A DNA stretch of 64,000 nucleotides from Pontibacter ummariensis (GTDB taxonomy: Bacteria > Bacteroidota > Bacteroidia > Cytophagales > Hymenobacteraceae): the NCBI RefSeq assembly GCF_900188175.1, contig NZ_FZOQ01000006.1:186001-250000 (forward strand), read 5' to 3'. Made by a program: the position numbers and the translations under genes. Each line of letters starts with the position of its first letter. Positions within the stretch are counted from its first letter, which is position 1. This document shows, one piece after another, positions 17,620-26,833 of this stretch. The notes beneath the pieces were generated by a model, which was not told the DNA's origin, did not search any database, and saw only the letters and a program-made list of their open reading frames with translations.

Positions 17620-18058
17620 CACAGGAGTTCAGAAAGCACAGCTCAGGATGTCGTCGTTGGAAGATTTACCAGCGGCGGCTTCTGTGCTTTTAGAGCATGC
17701 AAAGGGCACCTCGACGCTCCTTTTTGAAGGGCCCATGGGCGCCGGCAAAACTACGCTTATCAAAGAAGTTTGCAAGCAGCTAGGTGTACAGGAGAACGTC
17801 AGCAGCCCTACCTTTGCGCTTGTGAATGAGTATGAGACCGGGAGCGGGAACCTTATTTACCATTTTGATTTTTATAGGATACAAGAGGAACGGGAAGCCT
17901 TGGATATAGGAGCCCTGGAGTACTTCGACTCAGGGCAACTTTGCCTGGTCGAGTGGCCCTCTATGATACCGAATTTATTGCCCGAGCATTATTTGCTCGT
18001 TGTGCTGCAGCCCTCTAACAACGGCGAGGAGCGCACCATGACCATAAACCACATTTAG
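17612..18058 (+). CDS. tsaE: tRNA threonylcarbamoyladenosine biosynthesis ATPase TsaE
   Basis: A 148-residue P-loop protein with Walker A EGPMGAGKTTLIKEV, the family motif VSSPTFALVNEY, YHFDFYRIQ and LCLVEWPSMIPNLLP. TsaE assists TsaB/TsaD in making t6A37 on ANN-decoding tRNAs. The ATG at 17612 overlaps porX; a second Met at 17648 (MSSLEDLPAAAS) would be an equally reasonable start by family length. The next gene starts 1 nt after the stop. Confidence 0.93.
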   Translation: MYNTGVQKAQLRMSSLEDLPAAASVLLEHAKGTSTLLFEGPMGAGKTTLIKEVCKQLGVQENVSSPTFALVNEYETGSGNLIYHFDFYRIQEEREALDIGALEYFDSGQLCLVEWPSMIPNLLPEHYLLVVLQPSNNGEERTMTINHI

Positions 18059-18059
18059 C

Positions 18060-19286
18060 ATGACGGAGAAGTTCGCCGTAGACCTAGGTAAGATCGCCAC
18101 ACGCGAGGCTCTTTATCCCAAAGAGTCGATGCTGGCAGTAGAGGAGAGGCGCCGCAGTTTGTTTATCGGCATTCCCAAAGAGTCGTCTTTTCAGGAAAAC
18201 AGGATAGGCCTAACGCCGGACGCCGTCAAGCAGCTCTCTGACCAGGGCCATCGCGTGTGGGTGGAGGCAGGGGCCGGGAGTCCCTCCAAGTACTCGGATA
18301 ATGAGTACTCGGAAGCCGGCGCCAAAATCGTTTACTCTACCGAGGAAGTATACGAAGCGGACATTATCCTGAAGATCGCACCACCTACGTACGACGAGGT
18401 AGAGTACCTGCACCCGGGGCAGACGCTGATCTCAGCGCTGCAGTTCGGGAACCTGACGGGAGATTACATCAATGCCTTGCTTCGGAAGAAGATTAACGCC
18501 ATTTCTTTTGAGTTGATCCGGGATAAGTCGGAAGCAAAGCCAGTGGTGCGGGCCATGAGTGAAATAGCAGGCAGCACCGTGATGCTGGTGGCAGCAGAGT
18601 ATTTAAGCAGCAGCAACGATGGCAAAGGCGTCATACTAGGAGGGATTACCGGGGTGCCACCCAGCAAGGTCGTTATCCTGGGGGCAGGCACGGTGGCCGA
18701 ACATGCTGCCCGGGCGGCTTTTGGACTGGGAGCGGAGGTAAAGGTCTTTGACAACCACATCTACAAACTGCGCCGCCTGAAGCAGAACGTCGGCACTCAG
18801 TTGTTCACTTCTACACTGGATAAGGCTGTACTCTACCACGAAATAAAGCAGGCCGACGTTGTGATCGGGGCACTGGTGCCGGAAGACGGGCAACTCATGT
18901 GCATGATAGAGGAGAGCGTCATCGCACAGATGAACCCAGGCTCCATCATCATTGACGTGTGCATTGACCAGGGCGGCTGCTTTGAAACATCCGAAGTAAC
19001 CTCGCATTCACGGCCAATCTACCGCAAATACGATATCATTCACTATTGTGTGCCGAACATACCGTCCCGGGTTCCCCGCACAGCAACCCAGGCACTAAGC
19101 AATATCTTTACGCCAATCTTTACTGAGTTCTCCAAATACGGAGGGATTAACGAGGTGCTGTTCATGAATGAGCACTACCGGAGCGGCGTGTACATTTACA
19201 AAGGCAGCCTTACCAATGGCAGCATCGCCAAACGGTTTGGCATGCGCTACAAAGAGCTGGGGCTGATGATAGCCGTAAGAAATTAA
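18060..19286 (+). CDS. ald: Alanine dehydrogenase
   Basis: A 408-residue enzyme of the alanine dehydrogenase/PNT family. After an N-terminal extension of about 30 residues come IGIPKESSFQENRIGLTPDAV, the substrate-domain AISFELI and the NAD-binding fold VVILGAGTVAEHAARAAFGLGA, then SIIIDVCIDQGGCFETSE and VPNIPSRVPRTATQALSN. It interconverts alanine and pyruvate plus ammonia with NAD(H). The N-terminal extension is common in Bacteroidota versions as I remember them. It is the last gene of the porX-tsaE-ald unit and ends before the longest terminator in the window. Confidence 0.93.
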   Translation: MTEKFAVDLGKIATREALYPKESMLAVEERRRSLFIGIPKESSFQENRIGLTPDAVKQLSDQGHRVWVEAGAGSPSKYSDNEYSEAGAKIVYSTEEVYEADIILKIAPPTYDEVEYLHPGQTLISALQFGNLTGDYINALLRKKINAISFELIRDKSEAKPVVRAMSEIAGSTVMLVAAEYLSSSNDGKGVILGGITGVPPSKVVILGAGTVAEHAARAAFGLGAEVKVFDNHIYKLRRLKQNVGTQLFTSTLDKAVLYHEIKQADVVIGALVPEDGQLMCMIEESVIAQMNPGSIIIDVCIDQGGCFETSEVTSHSRPIYRKYDIIHYCVPNIPSRVPRTATQALSNIFTPIFTEFSKYGGINEVLFMNEHYRSGVYIYKGSLTNGSIAKRFGMRYKELGLMIAVRN

Positions 19287-19750
19287 GAGAGCCTTAGCGG
19301 CAGCTTTCCCCCCTTTTTTGCCAAGCCTATTTTGGTTGGAGAGGCAGCAAGTAAAACAGCACCTGCAAAGTTACAGGTGCTGTTTTACTTGCTGCCTTTT
19401 TTAACGGTATCCCCCTCAGTCTTAGCTCCCCCCCCCTTACCGAGGGCCTCCTACTACCGCTCTGAATGGCCTAGTAACCGCACGGGCTTCAGCTTTCCTT
19501 GCTTTAAAATAGTTTCAAAAACTGAAACATATGAAAATGGTAGTAGTATAAACTTGTCGTACTCGCGAGAGTGAATATATGCTACTAGGCGTGGATAACC
19601 GTTTCTAAATTGGTGTTATTCTTAGTCCAATTGCCAGGTTCTCCATTGCTGTTGTGCCTTTTACAGTATTTCAGAGTTATTTCTCTTTGAATCATTTTAG
19701 AAGTCTAGTATCCTCAATGCTGATACTTGCACCCTTATAATCAAACCATA
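19287..19750. other. 464-nt intergenic region at the start of the polysaccharide locus
   Basis: Apart from the terminator listed separately, it holds a run of nine C (19428-19436) and a 6-bp inverted repeat gtttca-N5-tgaaac (19512-19528). A second inverted repeat, agtatc-N9-gatact (19707-19727), ends 23 nt before the Wza-like ATG. No credible coding frame was seen. The promoter of the large locus should lie here, but I cannot place a -33/-7 pair with confidence. Confidence 0.5.
19343..19402 (+). terminator. Very strong intrinsic terminator after ald
   Basis: A perfect 23-bp stem, positions 19343-19365 and 19374-19396 (ggcagcaagtaaaac...gttttacttgctgcc), has an 8-nt loop and six T residues. 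It isolates the core genes upstream from the polysaccharide locus. Confidence 0.96.
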
Positions 19751-20536
19751 ATGAAGATAAATGTCTGTTGCGCTTTGCTTGTGTTCCTGCTGGCATCCTG
19801 TAGCGCATTAAGATCAAGAAACGTCGTTTACTTAAGTGATCTTCCAGAAGAACCCCTCATTACAGAGACCGTCATTCGCGATAGTGATCCTGTTATAAAG
19901 CCAGAGGATCTGCTGAGCATTACTGTTACCAGTTTAAATCCAGAATCTAACATTCTGTTTAACAGAGGCTATATTCAACCACCCGGTGCCATGGGAGGAA
20001 GCAACATAAGACAGGGGGCCGGGAATGAAGCGGAGGGGTATTTAGTGGACGATGAAGGGTACGTTGTCCTTCCTGTGCTGGGGCGTGTTAAGGTGGGAGG
20101 TCTCACGCGAAACGAGGCTAAAGTTTTAATTCGGGAGCAACTAGATGAATATTTGCAGGAACCGATCGTAGAGGTAAGGTACTTGAACTTTCGAGTGTTT
20201 GTGCTTGGGGAGGTCGGGAGCCCTTCTGTGGTAACTGTTCCGGATGATGACGTAACGGTGATTGAGGCATTGGCAATGGTCGGGGATATGACCATTTACG
20301 GAAAACGGGAAAATGTGCTGGTGATACGAGAGGAAGACGGGGTTCGGAAGATGGCCCGGCTGAACCTGAACAGCAGAAAGGTATTCGACTCCCCCTTCTT
20401 TTACCTGCACCAGAATGACGTGGTTTACGTGGAACCAGACAAAGCTAAAGTAGCCGGTACAGGCTTTATTAGACGTAACTGGGGGTTTGCAGTGGGTCTG
20501 ATTTCTACGGCCTTTCTTCTGTTAAGAGCTTTTTAA
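19751..20536 (+). CDS. Wza-like polysaccharide export outer-membrane lipoprotein
   Basis: About 261 residues from the ATG at 19751; an in-frame TTG at 19727 would displace the signal peptide. The N-terminus MKINVCCALLVFLLASCSAL is a lipoprotein signal with lipobox LLASC. It continues with the polysaccharide-export domain (VIKPEDLLSITVTSLNPE; DEGYVVLPVLGRVKVGGLT) and an SLBB-type domain (FRVFVLGEVGSPSVVTVPDD), and ends with a hydrophobic helix (WGFAVGLISTAFLLL). Wza-type proteins form the outer-membrane export channel, and this helix fits the channel-forming segment. It is 18 nt upstream of its usual partner, the Wzc-like kinase. Confidence 0.92.
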   Translation: MKINVCCALLVFLLASCSALRSRNVVYLSDLPEEPLITETVIRDSDPVIKPEDLLSITVTSLNPESNILFNRGYIQPPGAMGGSNIRQGAGNEAEGYLVDDEGYVVLPVLGRVKVGGLTRNEAKVLIREQLDEYLQEPIVEVRYLNFRVFVLGEVGSPSVVTVPDDDVTVIEALAMVGDMTIYGKRENVLVIREEDGVRKMARLNLNSRKVFDSPFFYLHQNDVVYVEPDKAKVAGTGFIRRNWGFAVGLISTAFLLLRAF

Positions 20537-20554
20537 AATTACTAATCGTACAGA

Positions 20555-22891
20555 ATGTCTGAATTAGAATTATCAGAGTTTGAATCTGATCAGCCAATAA
20601 ACATAAAGAACATTCTCTATAGGTATTTAAGGTATTGGTACCTGTTTGTAATAGGTGTCGTCCTTAGCCTTGCTGTAGCATACCTTTACCTGCGCTACTC
20701 TACCCCTGAGTATCAGGTTACGAGTACCTTAATGGTGAAGGATGACCAAAGTAGCCCAGCTGTGGTTTTGACTGACGGGGGATTGTTTGAGCCTAAAAAG
20801 GGGCTGGAGAACGAAATCATTGTGTTGAAATCCAAGAGCCTGATGGAAAGGGCCTTGGCCGAATTGCCCTTGTTTGTCACCTATTATATGGAGGGCCGGG
20901 TAAAAACGGTGGAGGTTTATGGAAATGACTTACCTGTAAGGTTTGTGACCACTAAGTTGGATTCCGCCGCATATGGAAAGACACTTACTGTGCAGGTTAA
21001 AGACAACAACAGGTTTGTTTTAACAGACAGTGAAGGTGCCAGCACCTATGAATTTGGCAAGAAAATAAACAAGCCCTACGGTTCATTTACGATTATTAGT
21101 ACTGATAAGGCTGACAAAGGAGAAACAGTCTATATTTCGCTGCATGATATAGGGCGGCTTGCTGATAAGTACAGCAAAAAACTATTAATAAGCCCTTACC
21201 AAAACAGTCCAAATGTGCTAATGTTGAGCCTGACCGATCATATTCCGGAGAAGGGAGAGGATATCGTTAATGCACTGACAGATGTCTACAGCAAAGAGGT
21301 AGTGGAAGATAAAAAAGTGTTAGCTACCAATACGATTGAGTTTATCGACGAGCGCCTGAAGCACCTGACAGGGGAGCTGTCAGAGGTAGAAAAAGATGTG
21401 GAAGTCTATAAACGTAAGAATGAAGTTTTGGACGTGGCAGCTGCAGGGGGCTTATACGCGGCAAACCAGGATAATTATAACAAGCAGTTGGCGGAGTTGG
21501 ATATCCAGATCGATGTACTGGGATCTATTGAAAATTACCTGAATAAAGAGGAGAATGAGTTTGAATTGGTCCCGACTAGTCTGAGTATACAAGATCCTAC
21601 CCTTGGAGGCTTAATCCAAGCCTTTAATCAGCTACAGAACGAGCGTCGCCGTATTTTACAGACGACCAAGCCTAATAATCCCATCGTGGTGAACGTGACT
21701 GAGCAGTTGGGTGATTTGAGAACTAGCATACTGGAGAACCTGCAAAACATCAGGGAGGGTCTTGTTGTGTCTCGTAATAACCTCATGGCCAGCTCCTCTA
21801 AGTTTCGATCTAAGAAACTGGAAGTACCAACAATGGAGCGGGAACTCATGGAAATTGTCAGGGACCAGAAGATTAAGACCGATGTTTACTTGTACCTTTT
21901 ATATAAAAGAGAAGAGGCCGCGGTTTCCCTTGCATCCACCGTGCCTAACTCCAGAGTAATTGATGCAGCCGTTGCTGTAGGGCCGGTACATCCTCAGCCC
22001 AGCATGGTTTACCTGATAGCCCTGTTAGTTGGCTTGGTCGTGCCTTTTGCCGGCATCACGATAAAGGACTTGCTGAACGATGAGGTAGAACTGCTGACGG
22101 ATGTGGAACAGGCAACGAAGACGCCCATCCTAGGAGAACTGAACCATAGCAACAGACCGGACGAACTGGTGGTAGCAGCAGAAAGCAGATCGACAATAGC
22201 GGAACAGTTTAGGCTTATCAGGTCTAACCTGCAGTTTGCAACAGCAGGAAAAGAGAACAAGGCAATTCTTGTTACCTCAAGCCTGAGCGGTGAGGGTAAG
22301 ACCTTTTTTAGCCTGAATATGGCAGCAAGCCTGGTACTGACTGGTAAAAAGGTAGTGGTGCTTGGCTTTGACCTGAGAAAACCAAAACTGACAGTGCGGC
22401 TGGGCTTACCGAATGAGGTGGGGATCACGAACTATCTCGTGTCGGATACCGTCACAGTAAATGATATCGTCGTCCCGGTTCCTGGAGTAGAGGGTTTGGC
22501 GGTAATCCCGGGAGGGGCACTCCCCCCTAATCCGGGAGAACTGATGACTGTCCCGAAGGTAGGGGAACTGATCCATGAACTAAAAGAGAGGTTTGACTAT
22601 GTGCTTATTGATACAGCACCCGTAGGGCAGGTAGCAGATGCGCTGGCCCTGGCACCTTATGTTGATTCCTGTATTTACATGGTGCGCTATAATTATACGA
22701 GCAAGTCGCAAATTGCTATTGTGGATGACCTGTACAAAAAGAAAAAGCTCCGTTACCCTATGATCGTGTTGAATGATGCGAAGAAAGGAAACGGCTACGG
22801 CTATGGCTACGGCTATGGCTACGGATATGGGGAGGCTGAGAAGGTAAGCTGGAGAAAGAAACTGGTCAGAAGATTCAAAGGACAAAGCTGA
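20555..22891 (+). CDS. Wzc-like polysaccharide co-polymerase / BY-kinase
   Basis: A 778-residue fused protein. The N-terminal Wzz domain has a membrane helix (YWYLFVIGVVLSLAVAYLYL, about residues 28-47). A long periplasmic coiled-coil region with a GNVR-like segment (KLEVPTMERELMEIVRDQ) leads to the second helix (MVYLIALLVGLVVPFAGI). The cytoplasmic tyrosine kinase follows, with Walker A SLSGEGKTFFS (about 576-586), Walker A' VLGFDLRKP and Walker B VLIDTAPVG. The tail carries six GY dipeptides, the autophosphorylated tyrosine cluster. It controls chain length and export together with the upstream Wza-like protein. Confidence 0.94.
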   Translation: MSELELSEFESDQPINIKNILYRYLRYWYLFVIGVVLSLAVAYLYLRYSTPEYQVTSTLMVKDDQSSPAVVLTDGGLFEPKKGLENEIIVLKSKSLMERALAELPLFVTYYMEGRVKTVEVYGNDLPVRFVTTKLDSAAYGKTLTVQVKDNNRFVLTDSEGASTYEFGKKINKPYGSFTIISTDKADKGETVYISLHDIGRLADKYSKKLLISPYQNSPNVLMLSLTDHIPEKGEDIVNALTDVYSKEVVEDKKVLATNTIEFIDERLKHLTGELSEVEKDVEVYKRKNEVLDVAAAGGLYAANQDNYNKQLAELDIQIDVLGSIENYLNKEENEFELVPTSLSIQDPTLGGLIQAFNQLQNERRRILQTTKPNNPIVVNVTEQLGDLRTSILENLQNIREGLVVSRNNLMASSSKFRSKKLEVPTMERELMEIVRDQKIKTDVYLYLLYKREEAAVSLASTVPNSRVIDAAVAVGPVHPQPSMVYLIALLVGLVVPFAGITIKDLLNDEVELLTDVEQATKTPILGELNHSNRPDELVVAAESRSTIAEQFRLIRSNLQFATAGKENKAILVTSSLSGEGKTFFSLNMAASLVLTGKKVVVLGFDLRKPKLTVRLGLPNEVGITNYLVSDTVTVNDIVVPVPGVEGLAVIPGGALPPNPGELMTVPKVGELIHELKERFDYVLIDTAPVGQVADALALAPYVDSCIYMVRYNYTSKSQIAIVDDLYKKKKLRYPMIVLNDAKKGNGYGYGYGYGYGYGEAEKVSWRKKLVRRFKGQS
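22793..22828 (+). repeat. Tandem repeat coding for the (GY)6 tyrosine tail
   Basis: Six Gly-Tyr units are coded by an almost exact 12-nt repeat (ggctacggctat, three copies, the last diverged to ggctacggatat) in the 3' end of the Wzc-like gene. Slippage by 6 or 12 nt would change the number of phosphorylatable tyrosines without breaking the frame. Confidence 0.85.
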
Positions 22892-22969
22892 GCAAGTAGC
22901 ATTACTCCCTAAGAAGGAAACAGTTTTCAAGTCATATATTTGGGCTCTAACAGAAAGTATATAATTCAT

Positions 22970-24277
22970 ATGTCGATAAATAAGTTAGAAACAGAGGGTG
23001 CTCGGGTAGCGGTTATAGGCTTAGGCTATGTTGGCCTTCCTTTGGCCGTGGAGTTTGCCAAGAAGTACAAGACCTTCGGTTTCGATATCAATGCGCGGCG
23101 GGTGGCCGAGCTGTCTGGCGGGCATGACCACACGCTGGAGGTGGACGACGAGACGCTGAAGGCAATCATCACCAACGACTGCACCACCCCGAAGGGGCTT
23201 TTCTGCACCAACGAGCTTGACAAGATACAGGGCTGCAACTACTACATTGTTACAGTGCCTACCCCCGTGGACAAGCATCACCGTCCGGACCTGACACCGC
23301 TCTACAAAGCGAGTGAGACGGTGGGCAAGGTGCTGAAAAAAGGAGACATCGTGATCTATGAGTCTACTGTTTACCCCGGTGTGACGGAGGAGGAGTGCGT
23401 GCCCGTTCTGGAAAAGGTGTCGGGGCTAAAGTTTAACGAGGACTTCTTTGCCGGTTATTCCCCGGAGCGTATCAACCCCGGGGACAAGGAGCACACCGTG
23501 GCCAAGATACTGAAGGTAACTTCTGGCTCTACACCCGAGGCAGCAGAAAAAGTGGACAGGCTCTATAACTCGGTCATCACGGCCGGCACGCACAAGGCTA
23601 CCTCTATCAAGGTGGCGGAGGCGGCTAAAGTGATCGAGAACGCGCAGCGCGACATCAACATTGCCTTTGTCAACGAGCTGGCCAAAATCTTCAACCGCCT
23701 GGACATAGACACAGAGGATGTGCTGAAGGCGGCGGGGACCAAGTGGAACTTCCTTCCCTTCAAGCCCGGCCTTGTAGGGGGGCACTGCATCGGCGTAGAT
23801 CCCTACTACCTGGCCCAGAAGGCGCAGGAGGTGGGCTACCACCCCGAGATCATCCTGGCGGGCCGTCGCCTCAACGACGGCATGGGCGAGTACGTGGCCC
23901 ACGAGGTGATCAAGCTCATGGTCAAGAAGGATATCCCGGTTAAGAACGCCAACATCCTGGTGCTGGGCGTCACCTTTAAGGAGAACTGCCCGGACGTGCG
24001 CAACACCAAGGTGGTGGACATCCTGCGCACCCTCAAGGAGTACCAGACCAACATCACCATCTACGACCCGTGGGCAGAGCCCGGGGAGGTGAAGCAGGAG
24101 TACGGCTGGGATTCGGTGCGGGAGCTGAACGGCACCTGCGACTGCGATGCTGTTATCCTGGCCGTTTCCCACGATAAGTTCAAGTCACTTGATTTGAAGA
24201 AGCTCTGCAAGGGCAACGCCGTGATCTACGACGTGAAGGGCGTGCTGCCAAAAGAACTGGCAGACGCCAGGCTGTAA
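22970..24277 (+). CDS. UDP-N-acetylhexosamine 6-dehydrogenase (WbpO/TviB type)
   Basis: About 435 residues from the ATG at 22970; an upstream TTG at 22940 is also in frame. N-terminal NAD fold ([18 protein letters not shown]), [26 protein letters not shown], the [13 protein letters not shown] segment characteristic of the WbpO/TviB branch, and the catalytic Cys in [12 protein letters not shown]. The C-terminal UDP-binding domain has [17 protein letters not shown]. The expected reaction is UDP-GalNAc (or UDP-GlcNAc) to the uronic acid with 2 NAD+. The gene is strikingly GC-rich (43 of 60 bases at 23821-23880). The next gene encodes the matching 4-epimerase. Confidence 0.92.
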   Translation: MSINKLETEGARVAVIGLGYVGLPLAVEFAKKYKTFGFDINARRVAELSGGHDHTLEVDDETLKAIITNDCTTPKGLFCTNELDKIQGCNYYIVTVPTPVDKHHRPDLTPLYKASETVGKVLKKGDIVIYESTVYPGVTEEECVPVLEKVSGLKFNEDFFAGYSPERINPGDKEHTVAKILKVTSGSTPEAAEKVDRLYNSVITAGTHKATSIKVAEAAKVIENAQRDINIAFVNELAKIFNRLDIDTEDVLKAAGTKWNFLPFKPGLVGGHCIGVDPYYLAQKAQEVGYHPEIILAGRRLNDGMGEYVAHEVIKLMVKKDIPVKNANILVLGVTFKENCPDVRNTKVVDILRTLKEYQTNITIYDPWAEPGEVKQEYGWDSVRELNGTCDCDAVILAVSHDKFKSLDLKKLCKGNAVIYDVKGVLPKELADARL

Positions 24278-24366
24278 CATTAACTGTCATCTCGAACAGC
24301 GTGAGAGGGCTAGTTAGAACTCAAGCTATATTACTCATGGTGCTTAAGATGGCACACAAGAAACTT

Positions 24367-24399
24367 CCCTCCTTAGCCAAGGAGGGGTTAGGGGTGGTT
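24367..24399. repeat. Intergenic palindromic repeat, copy 1
   Basis: ccctcctt (24367-24374) and aaggaggg (24379-24386) form an 8-bp stem with a 4-nt loop, followed by gttaggggtgg. Read on the minus strand this is ccacccctaac followed by the stem. A related element in the opposite orientation is at 63050-63074. Confidence 0.65.
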
Positions 24400-24469
24400 T
24401 GAACGGGCATTACGAAGTTCGGCAGGCCAACCCCACCTTAAAAAAAGTGTTACCCCTAATTCCTAAACC

Positions 24470-25450
24470 GTGTACGAAACCCCTTACCATACAGAAGATC
24501 TCTCGCAGTACAGCTTTTTAGTAACAGGAGGAGCCGGCTTTATCGGCTCTAACCTTGTGGAGTACCTGCTCAAGTACAAGGCAGGAAAGGTGCGGGTGCT
24601 GGATAACTTCTCCACGGGCTCTGCCGCCAACCTAGAGGCGTTCAAAGAAAACCCTGCTTTTGAGCTAGTAGAGGGCGACGTACGGGACTTGCAAGCGTGC
24701 AGGGATGCTTTGGCGGGGATAGACTACGTATCCCACCAGGCAGCGCTGGGCTCTGTGCCGCGCTCCATCAACGACCCGATCGCCACGAACGAGGCGAACG
24801 TCAGCGGCCATCTGAACATGCTGGTGGCCGCCCGCGACGCGGGCGTGAAGCGCATGGTGTACGCCGCCAGCTCCAGTACCTACGGCGACCATCCTGGCTT
24901 GCCGAAGGTGGAGGAGGAGATCGGCAATCCGCTCTCGCCTTATGCTGTCACCAAGTACGTGAACGAGCTCTACGGCAGCGTCTTCTCCAGGACCTACGGA
25001 TTCCATACCATCGGGCTGCGCTACTTCAACGTGTTCGGCCCGAGGCAGAACCCGCAGGGGCCCTATGCCGCTGTTATCCCTTTGTTTATAGAGGCTGCCC
25101 TAAAGAAAGAGGCTCCTTTTATTAATGGAGATGGCGAGACAAGCCGTGACTTTACCTTTGTGGAGAACGCGGTGCAGGCGAATGTGAAAGCCATGCTGGC
25201 TGCTAACATAACACAGCACGAGGTGGTGAACATCGCCTTCGGGGAGCGCACGACTTTAAACGAGCTGTGGGGGGAGATCAGCAGCTTAGCTGGCGTGGAC
25301 ATCGAGCCGGTGTACCGGGAGGAGCGGAAAGGGGACGTCAAGCACAGCCTGGCAAATGTGTCCAAAGCAAAGGAGCTGGTGGGGTATCGTCCCGAGTTCT
25401 CGGTAAGGGAGGGTCTACGGATAGCAGTAGAATGGTACGCTGAAAGATAA
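24470..25450 (+). CDS. UDP-N-acetylhexosamine 4-epimerase (WbpP/TviC type)
   Basis: A 326-residue extended SDR starting at GTG; an in-frame TAA two codons upstream and the position of the Rossmann motif rule out other starts. NAD motif [40 protein letters not shown] and the catalytic YxxxK in [22 protein letters not shown] and [12 protein letters not shown] are typical of the N-acetylated-sugar 4-epimerases WbpP and TviC. Together with the preceding dehydrogenase it would supply GalNAc-derived uronic acid. A terminator-like hairpin follows. Confidence 0.92.
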   Translation: MYETPYHTEDLSQYSFLVTGGAGFIGSNLVEYLLKYKAGKVRVLDNFSTGSAANLEAFKENPAFELVEGDVRDLQACRDALAGIDYVSHQAALGSVPRSINDPIATNEANVSGHLNMLVAARDAGVKRMVYAASSSTYGDHPGLPKVEEEIGNPLSPYAVTKYVNELYGSVFSRTYGFHTIGLRYFNVFGPRQNPQGPYAAVIPLFIEAALKKEAPFINGDGETSRDFTFVENAVQANVKAMLAANITQHEVVNIAFGERTTLNELWGEISSLAGVDIEPVYREERKGDVKHSLANVSKAKELVGYRPEFSVREGLRIAVEWYAER

Positions 25451-25508
25451 GAGAGTAGTTATCGCAAGCCTATTGTTGTAGAGTACAGGGTACTTTACTT
25501 GTATGAAG

Positions 25509-25556
25509 GGCAACATGGCTTTGGCTTTAGCTGAAGTTCCTGTTGCCTTTTTCTTT
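25509..25556 (+). terminator. Putative terminator after the epimerase gene
   Basis: ggcaaca (25509-25515) pairs with tgttgcc (25541-25547), with room for further pairing inside, followed by tttttcttt. The loop is long, so confidence is moderate. Confidence 0.5.
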
Positions 25557-25744
25557 ACAAGACCGTCCCTTTAAAACCACTTTACTCCTTTTCTCCTCAC
25601 CAGCTATTACCTCAATACTGATATGCAATACAAAGATTTCTCTCCAATTGAAAGTTATCTGCCTTACGTCATACCTTGGCCGTCTTGTTGTCTTTTAATA
25701 CATAAAACAGAGAATAGGGAGTGCCAAATATAGTATCTAAACAA

Positions 25745-25770
25745 TTTGTAATAGGCTTGATGTAAGTTTG
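25745..25770 (+). promoter_or_regulatory. Promoter-like Bacteroidota -33/-7 pair
   Basis: TTTG at 25745-25748 and TAAGTTTG at 25763-25770; the latter matches the TAnnTTTG -7 consensus of Bacteroides-type sigma factors exactly. The 14-nt spacer is shorter than usual, which lowers confidence. It would give a leader of about 110 nt before the ATG at 25890. Confidence 0.3.
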
Positions 25771-25889
25771 TGTAAAACGTAGCTGTTGATGGCTTGATAA
25801 GTTAAAACCTTTCGCCTTAAGGAGGAGTAACCTAGGTTGGGATGCTATACATATAGCGGCGTTTTTATATATTCCCTGATACTAAATTT

Positions 25890-26828
25890 ATGGACGTTAA
25901 AGTTTCTGTCATCATATCAACCTATAATAGAGGAAGCCTAATAGGAGAGACGTTAGACTCCGTTGAAGCGCAAACCTTATCCGACTGGGAATGCATTATA
26001 GTTGATGATGGGTCAGTTGACGAAACAGAGGCTTTGGTGCAGCGTTATACTGAACGAGACTCCCGGTTTAAATACGTAAAACGACCAGCTGACAGACCTA
26101 AAGGAGGCAATTCATGCAGAAACATAGGTCTGGAGTTAGCGAAAGGAACGTTTATCCAGTTTCTGGACTCAAACGATTTGCTTGCTGCTAATAAGTTTGA
26201 AGAGCAGGTCAGGGCTTTAAGCCACAGTGCTAATGATGCCGTGGCCACTTGCAAGTGGGGGCGGTTCAGGACTTCTCGTGACCGCTTAAGAGCTAAAGCA
26301 AATGAGCCAACCTATATCAGTTCAGAAGGTCCTTTAAAGCTTCTTAATGTTTTTGTGAAGCATAGTATCTGGCTGCCCTCGCATGTTTACCTAACAAGAA
26401 AAACAACCATTGACAAGGCAGGAAACTGGAACGAGGATTTAAAAATGAACAAGGACGGGGAATTTTTTGCACGGGTACTGTTATGCGCATCGCAGATTGT
26501 GTTTGTGGCTACTACGGAAGTATACTACAGGCGCCATATTAGTAACAACACAAGTTCATTGAATAAAGAAGACAGGGTGAGGAGTGTTATCTTAAGTTGG
26601 AAAATGGTTGACAATGCTATAAAGGAAAAACTCAGAATCGCGAACCATCCATACGTTAAGCAAGCTAGAAATCTTATATATAATAAAATTAAGAATAACT
26701 TCTCGTCTCTTGTGCAAGAGCACCAGGACTTCTTTAGCCTAAAGCGGTCAAGGGTCGAAGAGTTTTTCATAAAGGTTAGTTCCAGACTACAGCTGCTATA
26801 CTTAAAAAAGGTGAAAGTAAATTTTTAG
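25890..26828 (+). CDS. Family 2 glycosyltransferase
   Basis: A 312-residue GT-A protein. The N-terminus KVSVIISTYNRGSLIGETLD and WECIIVDDGSVDETE form the nucleotide-sugar-binding fold, and the metal-binding motif is present as FLDSNDLLA (D-x-N-D in place of plain DxD). HIRRHIS-like YYRRHISNNTSS follows near residue 210. It would add one sugar to the lipid-linked repeat on the cytoplasmic face. It is AT-rich compared with the upstream dehydrogenase and epimerase genes, and is 5 nt upstream of a sulfotransferase gene. Confidence 0.87.
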   Translation: MDVKVSVIISTYNRGSLIGETLDSVEAQTLSDWECIIVDDGSVDETEALVQRYTERDSRFKYVKRPADRPKGGNSCRNIGLELAKGTFIQFLDSNDLLAANKFEEQVRALSHSANDAVATCKWGRFRTSRDRLRAKANEPTYISSEGPLKLLNVFVKHSIWLPSHVYLTRKTTIDKAGNWNEDLKMNKDGEFFARVLLCASQIVFVATTEVYYRRHISNNTSSLNKEDRVRSVILSWKMVDNAIKEKLRIANHPYVKQARNLIYNKIKNNFSSLVQEHQDFFSLKRSRVEEFFIKVSSRLQLLYLKKVKVNF

Positions 26829-26833
26829 ATTAT

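Larger units (their letters stand above)
25451..25889. other. 439-nt intergenic region before the first glycosyltransferase
   Basis: It contains the putative terminator at 25509-25556 and the promoter-like sequence at 25745-25770, both listed separately, and otherwise no gene. It is clearly more AT-rich than the genes upstream. Confidence 0.5.

Noticed and set aside
19428-19436. C9 tract as a sequencing artefact
   Set aside because: It lies between genes, so no reading frame tests it. I kept it as a low-weight observation and not as an error.
23426-24172. 248-codon open frame on the minus strand
   Set aside because: A consequence of the high GC of the dehydrogenase gene it opposes; rich in H, V and L with no domain.
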